DNA of 59,626 nt from an uncultured Chlorobiaceae bacterium (GTDB lineage: Bacteria; Bacteroidota; Chlorobiia; Chlorobiales; Chlorobiaceae): contig CAIQGA010000060.1 of assembly GCA_903871235.1 (NCBI GenBank), positions 1 through 59,626 of the forward strand. The letters are read 5' to 3'. A program made the translations under genes and the position numbers. The notes beneath the pieces were generated by a model. The model was not told where the DNA came from, ran no database searches, and saw only the letters and a program-made list of their open reading frames with translations. The stretch's first letter is position 1, and each line of letters begins with the position of its first letter. This document shows positions 46,628 to 55,956 of the stretch, piece by piece.

Positions 46628-46721
46628 AAAAACTCCCCGGTTAAAGGTCAATAATCCAATAAGGCATTCCCTCTTCGGGAGGGCAAAAATATCGTTGCAC
46701 AAAGTACCATTTTTCCCCTCC

Positions 46722-47306
46722 TTAGAGAAAAAGAATCTTTTTCTGCACGGCACGACTGAGTTGGCGCATATACTCCTCATGCTCAATTTCAACAGCGCCA
46801 AGCTTTTGCAAGTGAGGGTTCATGATTTGTGCGTCAAGCAGCAGGTAGCCTCTCTCTTTCAAATGAATCACCAGTTGGTTGAAGGCTATTTGAGAGGCAT
46901 AAGAGCGGCGGGAAAACATCGACTCTCCAAAAAAAGCGCCCCCCATTGCTATACCATAGAGCCCCCCGACAAGCTCACCCTCGTACCAGCTTTCAATGCT
47001 GTGGGCAAGACCAAGTTTGTGCAACTTGATATAAGCCTCTATAATCTCCCCGGAAATCCAGGTTTCATCATCATTTTTTCGCGGCGCAGCACACCCTTTA
47101 ATCACACCTGCGAACTCCTTGTTGAAAGTCACGGTGAACTCATTTTTTCTGGTCAAGCGAAGAACATCACGCGACGCCCTGTAACTGTCGATATTAAAAA
47201 CCGCCCGCTTGTAGGGCTGACACCAGAAGATTTTTTCATCCTTGGGGTCTGACATCGGGAAAAAACCCTGACGATATGCTCCGAGAAGTTCATCAATACG
47301 AATCAT
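46722..47306 (-). CDS. aat: Leucyl/phenylalanyl-tRNA-protein transferase
   Basis: The enzyme adds Leu or Phe to N-terminal Lys or Arg residues and so marks proteins for ClpS/ClpAP degradation. Motifs are AYRQGFFPMSD, WCQPYKRAVF, GCAAPRKNDDETWI, GLAHSIESWYEGELVGGLYG, GAFFGESMFSRRSYASQIA and LLDAQIMNPHLQKLGA. Length 194 residues is slightly short but complete. It is on the same strand as the nitroreductase gene with a 19-base gap, so the two are probably co-transcribed. Confidence 0.95.
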   Translation of the reverse strand: MIRIDELLGAYRQGFFPMSDPKDEKIFWCQPYKRAVFNIDSYRASRDVLRLTRKNEFTVTFNKEFAGVIKGCAAPRKNDDETWISGEIIEAYIKLHKLGLAHSIESWYEGELVGGLYGIAMGGAFFGESMFSRRSYASQIAFNQLVIHLKERGYLLLDAQIMNPHLQKLGAVEIEHEEYMRQLSRAVQKKILFL

Positions 47307-47325
47307 CTGACAGTGAAAAAAGCGG

Positions 47326-47904
47326 TTACAGAAAGTTCAACAGAACATCGTCAACCACCCTTTTTGGCACATGATGAATACCGTTCGCATCACTGAAGTA
47401 ACGAACCGAATCATCATCGCCCATCTGGTCAATAACAACCGTCTCTGTAGGCTTCCCCAGTGCAATGGCCATGAGAATCGAAAAGTTCTCTGGGATGTTC
47501 AATAACTCCCTTGTTTTTTTACGATCAAGGAAGCCAAGAATGCAACCACCGAGCCCTGAAGCGGTTGCACCAAGAAGAATCGTCTGGGCCGCAATGCCAC
47601 TGTCGCAAGCAAAATCACTGCCTGCAAGAGAGTCGCCAAGCATCACAATACAGGCCTGCGGGCGCTCACCTCCAGCCGGGCCCGGCCAGTCGGCCAGATA
47701 GCCTGCCCATGAAAGGAAGGGACAAAGAGCCGCAACCAAAGAGGGCTCACACACGGCAATATATCGCAGTGGTTGCAGATTTCTGGATGACGGGACATAG
47801 CAGGCAAGTTCAACAAGTTCCCGCACGACATCTTCCGAAACCGGAACATTGCCATCAAATCTCCGGTAACTCCGGCATTTCGTTACAAGCTCCCTGAAAA
47901 GCAT
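47326..47904 (-). CDS. Nitroreductase family flavoprotein
   Basis: This FMN-dependent oxidoreductase of about 192 residues begins MLFRELVTKCRSYRRFDGNV, the flavin-binding N terminus of the family. It continues with ACYVPSSRNLQPLRYIAVCE and LLGATASGLGGCILGFLDR, and near the end IALGKPTETVV. The ATG at 47904 has GGAG five bases upstream; a GTG at 47919 would overlap the preceding glycosyltransferase gene by four bases. The substrate is unknown, as often in the family. It is coupled to the glycosyltransferase gene upstream and precedes aat. Confidence 0.88.
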   Translation of the reverse strand: MLFRELVTKCRSYRRFDGNVPVSEDVVRELVELACYVPSSRNLQPLRYIAVCEPSLVAALCPFLSWAGYLADWPGPAGGERPQACIVMLGDSLAGSDFACDSGIAAQTILLGATASGLGGCILGFLDRKKTRELLNIPENFSILMAIALGKPTETVVIDQMGDDDSVRYFSDANGIHHVPKRVVDDVLLNFL

Positions 47905-47915
47905 AGGCACTCCAG

Positions 47916-48947
47916 TCACGACTTTTCTGCCCAGGCGGCATCAGTATACGTTGAAAGATCATCCCACTGGCCACTGCCGATCCATTCAGCGATATAATCG
48001 ACCGTTCTGGCATAACGCAGCGGCTCCCTGCATGGCTGCTCCAGCCAATCAGCAAGAATGGAGCCATCAAGACTCTCCATCGCCATGCCATAGCCGAGTT
48101 CCACCATACCAAGCGCATTGGATTGCTGCTCAATCTGGCCATCGAGAGGGCGGAGCAACAGCTTTTTGCCAAGATGAAGCGCCTCACCGGGAAGCTCAAA
48201 TCCCGCATTGCAGACAACGCCATTGCACTCCATCAAATCGTCAAGAAAACCTGTTCTGGAATACTCCCTGAAATGCAGATGTTCTTCATCACGATTCTGC
48301 GGCACTTTCCCATAAATAAAAAAATCGTATCCAGAAAAAGGAGCAAAAAAGAGCACAATATCTTCCACCTCTTCAAAGGGAAGATAAACAAGAATTTTGT
48401 TCCTCATCACCGCCACAGCTCTCTGCGCATAAAGTGTTTCCGGAATAACAGGAGGAAAAATCGACTGATTGAAGCTGCTCCAGTGAAGACCGGCATTGTA
48501 GCGGGCAGGCGCAAAATTGAGCAAAATCTGTTTTTCAAAAAAAGAGCCTCTGCCAACGGGTATATCATATTTGAATGCATACTGATGACCGAAGCCAAGT
48601 GAGGGGATATTTCTTGTTCGCGCGACCATTGAGGTGATCGGATCAAAGTCGGTAATGATCAAGTCAACCTCTTTGGTGTCGAGCGTCACAACATCTGCCA
48701 TCAAGCGAACAAGGTCAAGCTGAAGCATCGTTTCGAAATAGTTCATCTTTCCCTTGCGGGTAACGAGTGTCAACCCCTTCATCACCCTGTAAGGCTCAAA
48801 TATCTCTACCTCCCGCAGCTCATCCTCTTTTCTCCCGCTGATAATGACATCAACATCGTGGCCATCCTCCCTGAGCTTTCGAACAAGCTCACGACTGCGG
48901 CTGATATGACCATTTCCCGTACCCTGAACGCCAAAAAGAATCTTCAT
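47916..48947 (-). CDS. Glycosyltransferase, MJ1255/VC2487 family (TIGR00661-like)
   Basis: The protein of about 343 residues begins MKILFGVQGTGNGHISRSRE, the signature of a GT-B fold group found in many bacteria and archaea with unknown acceptors. Further marks are VDLIITDFDPITSMVARTR and, in the C-terminal nucleotide-sugar domain, CNGVVCNAGFELPGEALHLG and LLRPLDGQIEQQSNA. A start four codons upstream (48959) is possible. It overlaps the nitroreductase frame and is 33 bases downstream-facing from the helicase gene end. Function not known. Confidence 0.82.
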   Translation of the reverse strand: MKILFGVQGTGNGHISRSRELVRKLREDGHDVDVIISGRKEDELREVEIFEPYRVMKGLTLVTRKGKMNYFETMLQLDLVRLMADVVTLDTKEVDLIITDFDPITSMVARTRNIPSLGFGHQYAFKYDIPVGRGSFFEKQILLNFAPARYNAGLHWSSFNQSIFPPVIPETLYAQRAVAVMRNKILVYLPFEEVEDIVLFFAPFSGYDFFIYGKVPQNRDEEHLHFREYSRTGFLDDLMECNGVVCNAGFELPGEALHLGKKLLLRPLDGQIEQQSNALGMVELGYGMAMESLDGSILADWLEQPCREPLRYARTVDYIAEWIGSGQWDDLSTYTDAAWAEKS

Positions 48948-48991
48948 GCTGCTGAACATTTATGCGTGACGCACCCACTCTGTGGCACAGG

Positions 48992-51199
48992 TTACTTTTG
49001 AATTTTAAGATTGGCATATTGCACCATCAGCGTCTTCTCACCTGCATTGCGAAAGGTTATCTTCACCTTCTGTTTTGCCCCGCTACCCTGAACATCAAGC
49101 ACAACTCCAGCTCCGAAAACCGCATGATGCACCATCGTCCCTTCGCGAAAGAGCGAGGGCTTCGGCGTTCCCGCAGCAGCAGAGGGTGCTGCCGTTTTCA
49201 TCTGATATCCTCTTGATGGAGATGAAAGCCCTGAAGCCGCTTTTTCCTTTGCCAAACGATCGGAAAGAAAATTTCCACTTTCTGTCTGCACAATCGAAGC
49301 GTCGATTTCGCCAATAAACATCGAACGGAGGCAGTGATGCTGCTGGCCATACTGGTAGCGACTCTGTGCCCACGAAAGAAAGATCTTCTCCTGAGCCCTC
49401 GTCATTGCTACATAAAAAAGCCGGCGCTCCTCCTCAAGCTCTTCGGGCTCATAGCAGTGCAGGGGAAACAGCCTCTCTTCAAGGCCGGTAATAAAGACCA
49501 CAGGAAACTCAAGCCCTTTGGCCGCATGAACGGTCATCAGGGAGACAAAATTATCAGACTCCTGCGTCTCGTCATAATCAGATGCAAGGGAGATATTCTC
49601 CAGAAAATCACCAAGAGAGCCTGCATCGGGATTATGATCAGAAAAATCCCTTGCCATCGAGAGCAGCTCCTGAAGGTTTTCATGGCGCGCAAGCGATTCC
49701 GTGGTATTTTCAGCCTGCAAAAGCAACGGAATGGAGGTCAGGGTAAAAAGTTCTGTCAAAACATCGTAGACCGTTCCGCTGAGAGCCGTCTTTCTGAGCG
49801 CCTCAATAACTGCACTGAAGGAGCCAAGGGCATTGACCAGCCGCGCAGGAAAAGCGCCCTCATCAGCCCGCCGGATCGCTTCATAGATGCTTATCTGGCG
49901 CTCTTCGGCAAACTCCTTAAGCTTGGAAATACTCACATCACCAATTTTTCGGGGCGGGAAATTAATAATGCGCAAGAGCGACTCACCATCGCGGTCATTA
50001 AGAATAAACCGAAGATAGGCAACCGCATCCTTGATCTCCTTGCGTTTGTAAAAGGAGACACTGCCAAAAATCTTGTAGGGAATTTTATGCTGCCGCATCA
50101 CATCCTCCAGCACCCTCGACTGGGCATTGGTACGGTAAAAAATAGCGAAGCTTTTGAACTCAAAGCCCTGTTTCAGGCGCAGGTTGCGTATCTGCTCCCC
50201 CACTCTTTCCGCCTCATTGCGCTCATTGTATGCCTCAATCAGCGTCAACGGCTCACCCTCGTTGCGGTGCGAAATCAGCTCTTTTTTAATCTGCCGCAGG
50301 TTACAACTGATCACATTGTTTGCAGCCTTGAGAATATTTCCCGTACTGCGATAGTTCTCAACGAGCTTGAAAGTAAGCGCATCATTGTAATCGTCCTGAA
50401 AGTTCAGAATATTGGAAATATCAGCGCCGCGCCATGAGTAGATCGACTGGGCATCATCACCCACGACAAAGATATTGCGGTGCCTTGCCCCAAGCATTTT
50501 TGCGACAAGATACTGTGCCCGGTTGGTATCCTGATACTCGTCAATCATGATATATCGGAACGTCTCCTGCAACTCCTGAAGCACCCCGGGGTGCGCATTA
50601 AAGAGTTCAAGCGGCTTGATCAACAGGTCATCAAAATCGAGAGCGTTGTTCTCTTTCAGCTTTTTGGCGTACAACTCGTAAACCTGTGACGCCTTCTGCT
50701 GATTATAGTCAGTCGCGTTACGATGAAACTCAGCGGGCAGAATAAAGCTGTTTTTGGCCCGACTGATGAGCCCCTGAACCGTGTTAACCGGAACCGACTC
50801 GGCAGAAATGCCCAGTTCGGCCATCGACTGACGAATCAGACTTTTGCTGTCTTCACTATCAAAAATGGAAAAATTCTTGTCGTAACCGATCAAATCAATG
50901 GAGTTCCGAAGGAGACGGGCGAAAATGGAGTGAAAGGTGCCGATCCACAAACCACGTGAACTGCCTTGATGCAACAAGGTATCAACACGATGGCGCATCT
51001 CACCGGCAGCCTTGTTGGTAAAGGTGAGCGCAAGAATATTCTGGGGAGAGACCCCCTCGTTTCTGATAAGATATGCAATACGATAGGTAATCACCCGTGT
51101 CTTGCCTGAACCTGCACCCGCCAGTACCATCACAGGCCCGGTTGTGGCAGTTACGGCATGACGCTGCACTTCATTGAGATCATTTAAAAAATCCGTCAA
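48992..51199 (-). CDS. pcrA: ATP-dependent DNA helicase PcrA/UvrD
   Basis: This is a 3'-5' SF1A helicase for DNA repair and for clearing replication conflicts. It begins MTDFLNDLNEVQRHAVTATT, with Walker A AGAGSGKT (residues 27-34). Other motifs are FTNKAAGEMRHRV, MIDEYQDTNRAQ, VGDDAQSIYSWRGAD, LVENYRST, TVHAAKGLEFPVVFI and VAMTRAQEKIFLSW. The C-terminal Tudor-like domain (HAVFGAGVVLDVQGSG) binds RNA polymerase in PcrA. Length 735 residues is typical. It is divergent from the GH13 gene; the gap between holds a hairpin. Confidence 0.95.
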   Translation of the reverse strand: MTDFLNDLNEVQRHAVTATTGPVMVLAGAGSGKTRVITYRIAYLIRNEGVSPQNILALTFTNKAAGEMRHRVDTLLHQGSSRGLWIGTFHSIFARLLRNSIDLIGYDKNFSIFDSEDSKSLIRQSMAELGISAESVPVNTVQGLISRAKNSFILPAEFHRNATDYNQQKASQVYELYAKKLKENNALDFDDLLIKPLELFNAHPGVLQELQETFRYIMIDEYQDTNRAQYLVAKMLGARHRNIFVVGDDAQSIYSWRGADISNILNFQDDYNDALTFKLVENYRSTGNILKAANNVISCNLRQIKKELISHRNEGEPLTLIEAYNERNEAERVGEQIRNLRLKQGFEFKSFAIFYRTNAQSRVLEDVMRQHKIPYKIFGSVSFYKRKEIKDAVAYLRFILNDRDGESLLRIINFPPRKIGDVSISKLKEFAEERQISIYEAIRRADEGAFPARLVNALGSFSAVIEALRKTALSGTVYDVLTELFTLTSIPLLLQAENTTESLARHENLQELLSMARDFSDHNPDAGSLGDFLENISLASDYDETQESDNFVSLMTVHAAKGLEFPVVFITGLEERLFPLHCYEPEELEEERRLFYVAMTRAQEKIFLSWAQSRYQYGQQHHCLRSMFIGEIDASIVQTESGNFLSDRLAKEKAASGLSSPSRGYQMKTAAPSAAAGTPKPSLFREGTMVHHAVFGAGVVLDVQGSGAKQKVKITFRNAGEKTLMVQYANLKIQK

Positions 51200-51523
51200 T
51201 ACTTCCTGATACCGGGTTAACAGTTAGAGCGCCCCCGTTTGCCTCCGGCAGAGCGCCAAAATCTCCAGTTGAATTTCGTACATCTTTACCCTTTTTACAA
51301 ATCAGAGCCAAACAAATCATTTTGCAGCACAGGAACCACGAGCAACTATGACATCTTTCCCCACTGATATTTCGCAACAAATCACCGGCTTTACTCAAAA
51401 AAGAGAGACGCCCGGTGTCGTGCCTCTTTTTTCTGTTTTTTTAATAGCCCGGCCTCTCACTTTTGGCTTTCAGAGTTACTATATTTCGGTACGAACCATT
51501 GCCCATCTAAACCATCCAATTCA
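51200..51523. other. Gap between divergent pcrA and GH13 genes
   Basis: These 324 bases have no gene that I can support. A short frame from an ATG at 51348 runs through the hairpin below and reads as low-complexity hydrophobic sequence, so I do not call it. Promoters for both flanking genes must lie here. Confidence 0.45.
51397..51432. terminator. Terminator-like hairpin in a divergent gap
   Basis: AAAAAAGAGAGACG (51397-51410) and CGTGCCTCTTTTTT (51419-51432) pair over 12 of 14 positions around CCCGGTGT, and a further T-rich stretch follows on the plus strand. The shape works in both directions. No annotated gene ends here, so it may end a small RNA or act as a leader attenuator. Confidence 0.6.
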
Positions 51524-52993
51524 ATGTTTCCTCTTGTTTACGAAATCAATACGAGAATCTGGCTACAGAAACTGAGCATAGAGCATAACCGTACAGTAAC
51601 TCTCGGCAACATACCTGATGAGGAGTTTGCCTTTTTTTCAAGCTGCGGCTTTGACATTGTGTGGTTAATGGGGGTATGGAAACCAAGCCAGTACAGCAAA
51701 GCAATTGCTACGGCCCATCAGGGATTAAGAGCATCCTTCCTGAAACATATCCCGACCGTAACACCAGAGGACATTGCCTCATCACCTTACTCCATCCCCT
51801 CCTATACCGTCAATGAAGCGCTGGGAGGCGAGACCGAACTTTTGACCTTCCGCGAAAAACTCCATGCAAGCGGCATTAAACTGATGCTCGACTTTGTGCC
51901 AAACCATCTTGCGCTCGACAATGCTTTTTTGCCCGAGCACCCGGAGTATTTTATTCCAATATGCAACGAGGAGTGGTGCCTGGATCCCCAGGCAGGCTTT
52001 CAGTACAAAAATGAACAGTACCTGGCCTACGGCAAAGACCCCTATTTTGACCCATGGACAGACACCCTGCAGCTCAACTATGCCAGAAAAGAGACGCACA
52101 AGATGATGACCGAAAATCTTTTCAAGGTAAGCTCACTCTGCGATGCCGTCCGGTGCGATGTAGCCATGCTGGTGCTGAAAAGTGTTTTCAACACCACCTG
52201 GAGCGGCCTTGGTGGCCTCATGGAAGAGGAGTTCTGGGATAAGGCAATCACGGCCGTAAAGCTCCGCCATCCCGAATTTCTTTTTTTGGCAGAATCTTAC
52301 TGGAACAAGGAGTGGGATCTGCAGCAACAGGGATTTGATTATACCTACGACAAACCATTTTATGACTACCTCACCGAGGCGTCGATAAACACTGAAAAAC
52401 TGACAGGACACCTGCTTGGCAATTGGGACTACCAGAAACATCTTTGCCGCTTTCTTGAAAACCATGACGAACCAAGGGCTGCCGAAAAAATTGGACGAAA
52501 CCACCAAGCCGCAGCTCTGGTACTGCTCACCTCTCCGGGTATGCATCTTATCCATCAGGATCAGATGGATGGCTTCAAAAAGCAAATTCCGGTGCAACTG
52601 CTCCGCCAAACAACTGAAGTGAGCGACGGAAAGCTGGTGGAGTTCTATAAAAAGCTCTTTTTGCTTCAAGAGAGAGAGGTCTTTCAGGAGGGGCGGATCG
52701 AATGGCTCAAACTCAACATACCCAATAACTCGCATTGTTTGGGATTTCACCGTTTTACAGCGAAAGAGAGCGCTTACGTTCTGGCCAATTTCAGCGGAAC
52801 CGGCATTCATCTCGAATTCAGTCACCCATCTCTTGAACATGGAGCAATGAAAAAGCTCACCGTACTCAGCACACAAAACAAAAACAAAACGAGCATTCAA
52901 TATGCAGAGAAGGTGATGAAGATAACCCTCTCTGCGCACGAAGCAATCGTCATAACCTGCATGACCACAGTTCCAGTTTACCAACAAGAATAA
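51524..52993 (+). CDS. Alpha-amylase family (GH13) glycosidase or glucanotransferase
   Basis: The 489-residue protein is a TIM-barrel GH13 enzyme. Region I is LMLDFVPNHL; region II has the nucleophile Asp in DAVRCDVAML; region III has the acid-base Glu in FLAESYW; region IV is FLENHDEPR. All three catalytic acids are present. It begins MFPLVYEINTRIWLQKLSIE, without a signal peptide, so it is cytoplasmic and probably acts on glycogen-type or maltodextrin substrates. No other glycogen genes adjoin. A hydrolase, synthase or transferase cannot be told apart by sight. Confidence 0.85.
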   Translation: MFPLVYEINTRIWLQKLSIEHNRTVTLGNIPDEEFAFFSSCGFDIVWLMGVWKPSQYSKAIATAHQGLRASFLKHIPTVTPEDIASSPYSIPSYTVNEALGGETELLTFREKLHASGIKLMLDFVPNHLALDNAFLPEHPEYFIPICNEEWCLDPQAGFQYKNEQYLAYGKDPYFDPWTDTLQLNYARKETHKMMTENLFKVSSLCDAVRCDVAMLVLKSVFNTTWSGLGGLMEEEFWDKAITAVKLRHPEFLFLAESYWNKEWDLQQQGFDYTYDKPFYDYLTEASINTEKLTGHLLGNWDYQKHLCRFLENHDEPRAAEKIGRNHQAAALVLLTSPGMHLIHQDQMDGFKKQIPVQLLRQTTEVSDGKLVEFYKKLFLLQEREVFQEGRIEWLKLNIPNNSHCLGFHRFTAKESAYVLANFSGTGIHLEFSHPSLEHGAMKKLTVLSTQNKNKTSIQYAEKVMKITLSAHEAIVITCMTTVPVYQQE

Positions 52994-53041
52994 ACCAGGG
53001 GATTCCGGCCCGCCCGAAAACACTATTGACCTTTATCGTTT

Positions 53042-53467
53042 ATGCAGATAAGTACCTATACCGTCAGGAGGCAAACCACAAAGCCCATTGAAATCATCGA
53101 CATTACCGCTGAAGTAAGCGCAGCCCTGCTCTCATCAGGGCTTGAAAGGGGGCAGGTAACCGTCATCAGCCGCCACACGACCGCCTTTGTCAACATCAAC
53201 GAAAAAGAGGAGCGGCTCCTTGAAGATATGGAGACCTATCTCAAGCGTCTTGTGCCAAAAGATGGCAACTACCTGCACAACCTCAATCCCGTTGATGGCC
53301 GCCACAATGCCCACTCCCATCTCCTCGGCCTCTTTATGAACAGCTCCGAAACCATCCCCTTCGCAGAAGGGAAAATGCTCCTCGGAGAGTGGCAATCAAT
53401 TTTTTTCATTGAGCTTGACGGGCCACGCGAAGAGCGAAGCATCCTCCTTCAAATTTCAGGCATGTAA
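53042..53467 (+). CDS. YjbQ family protein (UPF0047)
   Basis: The 141-residue protein has the UPF0047/YjbQ pattern: GQVTVISRHTTAFVNINEKE, LEDMETYLKRLVP, DGRHNAHSHLLGLFMNSSE, and ending LLGEWQSIFFIELDGPREER. The conserved His and Glu residues form a small-molecule site. The E. coli relative has weak thiamine-phosphate synthase activity, but the true role in most bacteria is unknown. It lies between the GH13 gene and dxs on the same strand; dxs feeds thiamine synthesis, so a loose link is possible. Confidence 0.88.
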   Translation: MQISTYTVRRQTTKPIEIIDITAEVSAALLSSGLERGQVTVISRHTTAFVNINEKEERLLEDMETYLKRLVPKDGNYLHNLNPVDGRHNAHSHLLGLFMNSSETIPFAEGKMLLGEWQSIFFIELDGPREERSILLQISGM

Positions 53468-53565
53468 CCGGGCATAAACCGCCAAATTGCGAGGCATGGA
53501 ACCAGGAAGCGCCCGACATGGTTATAGATACTGACTATGAAATAAAACAGTATCCGTAAGATCCC

Positions 53566-55497
53566 ATGCCCAATTTCCTCCCGGTTGCCATCTCCCCGCA
53601 GATGAGCTCTCTCTCGGCAATACACTCACCCGATGATCTGAAACAACTCACCATTGCAGAGCTTCAGGGGGTCGCTGATGAGTGTCGTACAGAAGTTATC
53701 AACCTGGTCTCCCTGAATGGGGGCCATTTTGCCTCAAGCCTTGGTGTTGTAGAGCTGACCGTAGCACTGCACCATGTCTACAGCTCCCCGCACGATAAAA
53801 TACTATGGGATGTCGGCCATCAGGCCTACGTCCATAAAATTCTGACCGGAAGAAGGGAGCTGATGCCGACCAACCGGAAGTTCGGCGGGCTGGCTGGTTT
53901 TCCAAAAAGAGCAGAAAGTACGCATGACGCTTTCGGAGCCGGTCACGCCTCCACCTCAATTTCAGCCGCCGCAGGAATCGCTGTGGCAAGTGAGCTTGCA
54001 GGCGACAAGAAAAAGGTTATCGCCGTCATAGGGGACGGCAGCATGACGGGCGGTATGGCCTTTGAAGCGATGAATCATCTCGGCGATCTGAAAAGCGATG
54101 TCCTTGTCATCCTCAACGACAACCAGATGGCCATCTCCTCCAATACCGGTGCGCTTCGCCACCATCTTGTCAACCTCTCTTTGAGCAAAAACTACAACCG
54201 TGCCCGCAAATTACTCTGGAAATCACTTTCACTCCTCAACAATGGGCTGGGTAAAAAAGCAAAAAATGCCGTCCGGAAACTTGAGGAAGGAGTCAAAGCG
54301 GCATTGACACCAGGCGCATTTTTTGAAGCGCTTGGCCTGAGATATTTCGGTCCGATTGATGGCCACAACATGGAGCAACTCGTCAAGGCGCTCAAGGAGA
54401 TGCAGGAACTCCCCCACCCGAAACTCCTCCATGTTATCACAACAAAAGGCAAGGGCTTCAAACCGGCAGAGGAGAACCAGTGCAAATGGCACGCACACAA
54501 TGGCGGTTTCGATACCACAACAGGAAAATTGCTGAAATGCGTCGACAGCTCCCTTCCCCCGAAATATCAGGAGATTTTTGGCGAAGCCCTTGTGGAGTTG
54601 GCCCTGAAAGACAAAAGCATCGTGGCCATCACCGCCGCCATGCCAAGCGGCACCTCACTCGACCTTTTTCAGAATACCCTGCCAAACCGCTTTTTTGATG
54701 TCGGCATAGCCGAGCCACACGCCGTTACCTTTGCCGCAGGGCTGGCTTCAGAGGGTTTCAAACCAGTTTTTGCCGTCTATTCAACCTTTCTGCAACGCGC
54801 CTTTGACCAACTGATCCATGATGTGGCGCTCCAGAATCTGCACGTTGTTTTTGCCATCGACCGAGCTGGACTTGTAGGCGAAGATGGCCCCACCCACCAC
54901 GGAGCATTCGACCTCTCCTGGCTTCACGCCGTGCCGGGCCTTGTCGTTATGGCCCCTGCAGACGAGCAGGAGCTGCGCGACATGCTCTCTACCGCCCTTT
55001 ATGAGCTGAACTGTCCGGTGGCCATCCGCTATCCGAGAGGCAACGGAACGGGCATGACTCTCCGTAAAAATTTCACCTCCCTGCCCATTGGCAAGGGCGT
55101 AGTTGTAAAAGAAGGGAGCGGGCTTGCACTGCTCTGCATGGGAACCATGACACAAAAAGCGCTTGAAGTTGCGGCCATACTCGACCAAGAGGGAATCCAG
55201 GCTACCATTGCCAACATGCGCTTCCTCAAGCCGCTCGACACCGCAATGGTGGAGGAACTCGCCTCCCAGGCAACCCATTTTGTCGTACTTGAAGAGAACA
55301 GCAAGATTGGAGGAGTTGGCAGCGCCGTTATCGACCACCTCAATGCAAAAGGAATCAGCCGCCCGGTACTGAAAATTGCCCTGCCCGACGCCTTCGTCAC
55401 GCACGGCCATATCGACGACCTCTACCGCGAGATTGGCTTCGACACCCCGACCATGACCGAAAAAATCAGGCGCTTTTATAAAGAGGGCCAGAGGTGA
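53566..55497 (+). CDS. dxs: 1-deoxy-D-xylulose-5-phosphate synthase
   Basis: The enzyme joins pyruvate and glyceraldehyde 3-phosphate, the first step of the MEP route to isoprenoids and a branch to thiamine and pyridoxal. In a phototroph it also supplies the phytyl/farnesyl tails and carotenoids. Motifs include SSLGVVELTVALHHVY, WDVGHQAYVHKILTGRR, thiamine pyrophosphate site GDGSMTGGMAFEAMN (from residue 156), and FAIDRAGLVGEDGPTHHGAF. Length 643 residues is typical. Its last 22 bases overlap the convergent pgpA gene. Confidence 0.96.
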   Translation: MPNFLPVAISPQMSSLSAIHSPDDLKQLTIAELQGVADECRTEVINLVSLNGGHFASSLGVVELTVALHHVYSSPHDKILWDVGHQAYVHKILTGRRELMPTNRKFGGLAGFPKRAESTHDAFGAGHASTSISAAAGIAVASELAGDKKKVIAVIGDGSMTGGMAFEAMNHLGDLKSDVLVILNDNQMAISSNTGALRHHLVNLSLSKNYNRARKLLWKSLSLLNNGLGKKAKNAVRKLEEGVKAALTPGAFFEALGLRYFGPIDGHNMEQLVKALKEMQELPHPKLLHVITTKGKGFKPAEENQCKWHAHNGGFDTTTGKLLKCVDSSLPPKYQEIFGEALVELALKDKSIVAITAAMPSGTSLDLFQNTLPNRFFDVGIAEPHAVTFAAGLASEGFKPVFAVYSTFLQRAFDQLIHDVALQNLHVVFAIDRAGLVGEDGPTHHGAFDLSWLHAVPGLVVMAPADEQELRDMLSTALYELNCPVAIRYPRGNGTGMTLRKNFTSLPIGKGVVVKEGSGLALLCMGTMTQKALEVAAILDQEGIQATIANMRFLKPLDTAMVEELASQATHFVVLEENSKIGGVGSAVIDHLNAKGISRPVLKIALPDAFVTHGHIDDLYREIGFDTPTMTEKIRRFYKEGQR

Positions 55498-55952
55498 AAA
55501 AAAGTGAGGAGGAAAATCAGGGCCCGCACTGAAACATTGGCAAAGAGACCGGCAAGCACATCATCGAGCATGATCCCCCACCCTCCCGGCAACCGCTGAA
55601 GAGCATCAACCGGCCCCGGTTTTGCAATATCAAAAAAGCGGAAAAAGAGGAACGCGAACGCCACAGGCCAGACCCCTTCGGGCAAGGCAACAAGCGCCAG
55701 CCACTGACCGACAAGCTCATCAATCGTTACAATTGAGGGGTCATTACCAAAGAGCTCCTCCATCACCCCGCCAGCCCAGATCCCGATGCCGGTGCTGAAC
55801 AGAACAAGGACGAGCAGGAGCACGGGATTATGCAGAACCGGAAGAAAAAAATAGCCGAGAGCGACCACAAAACTCGTCACCGTACCAGGCGCGACAGGAA
55901 AATAGCCGAGACCGAAACAGGTGGAGAGAATTTTAGCAAAAAAAAGCTTCAT
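55476..55952 (-). CDS. pgpA: Phosphatidylglycerophosphatase A
   Basis: The membrane enzyme removes the phosphate from phosphatidylglycerophosphate to make phosphatidylglycerol. The 158-residue protein shows GLGYFPVAPGTVTS, IVTIDELVGQWLAL, FFRFFDIAKPGPV and GGWGIMLDDVLAGLFAN, the conserved acidic family motifs, with three to four membrane segments. It lies four bases after pgsA, so consecutive steps of phosphatidylglycerol synthesis form an operon. Phosphatidylglycerol is a main lipid of photosynthetic membranes. Confidence 0.93.
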   Translation of the reverse strand: MKLFFAKILSTCFGLGYFPVAPGTVTSFVVALGYFFLPVLHNPVLLLVLVLFSTGIGIWAGGVMEELFGNDPSIVTIDELVGQWLALVALPEGVWPVAFAFLFFRFFDIAKPGPVDALQRLPGGWGIMLDDVLAGLFANVSVRALIFLLTFFHLWPSL

Positions 55953-55956
55953 GCTC

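Noticed and set aside
49334..50437. 367-codon plus-strand open frame antisense to pcrA/uvrD
   Set aside because: The opposite strand has every helicase motif; the antisense frame has none and no start signal.
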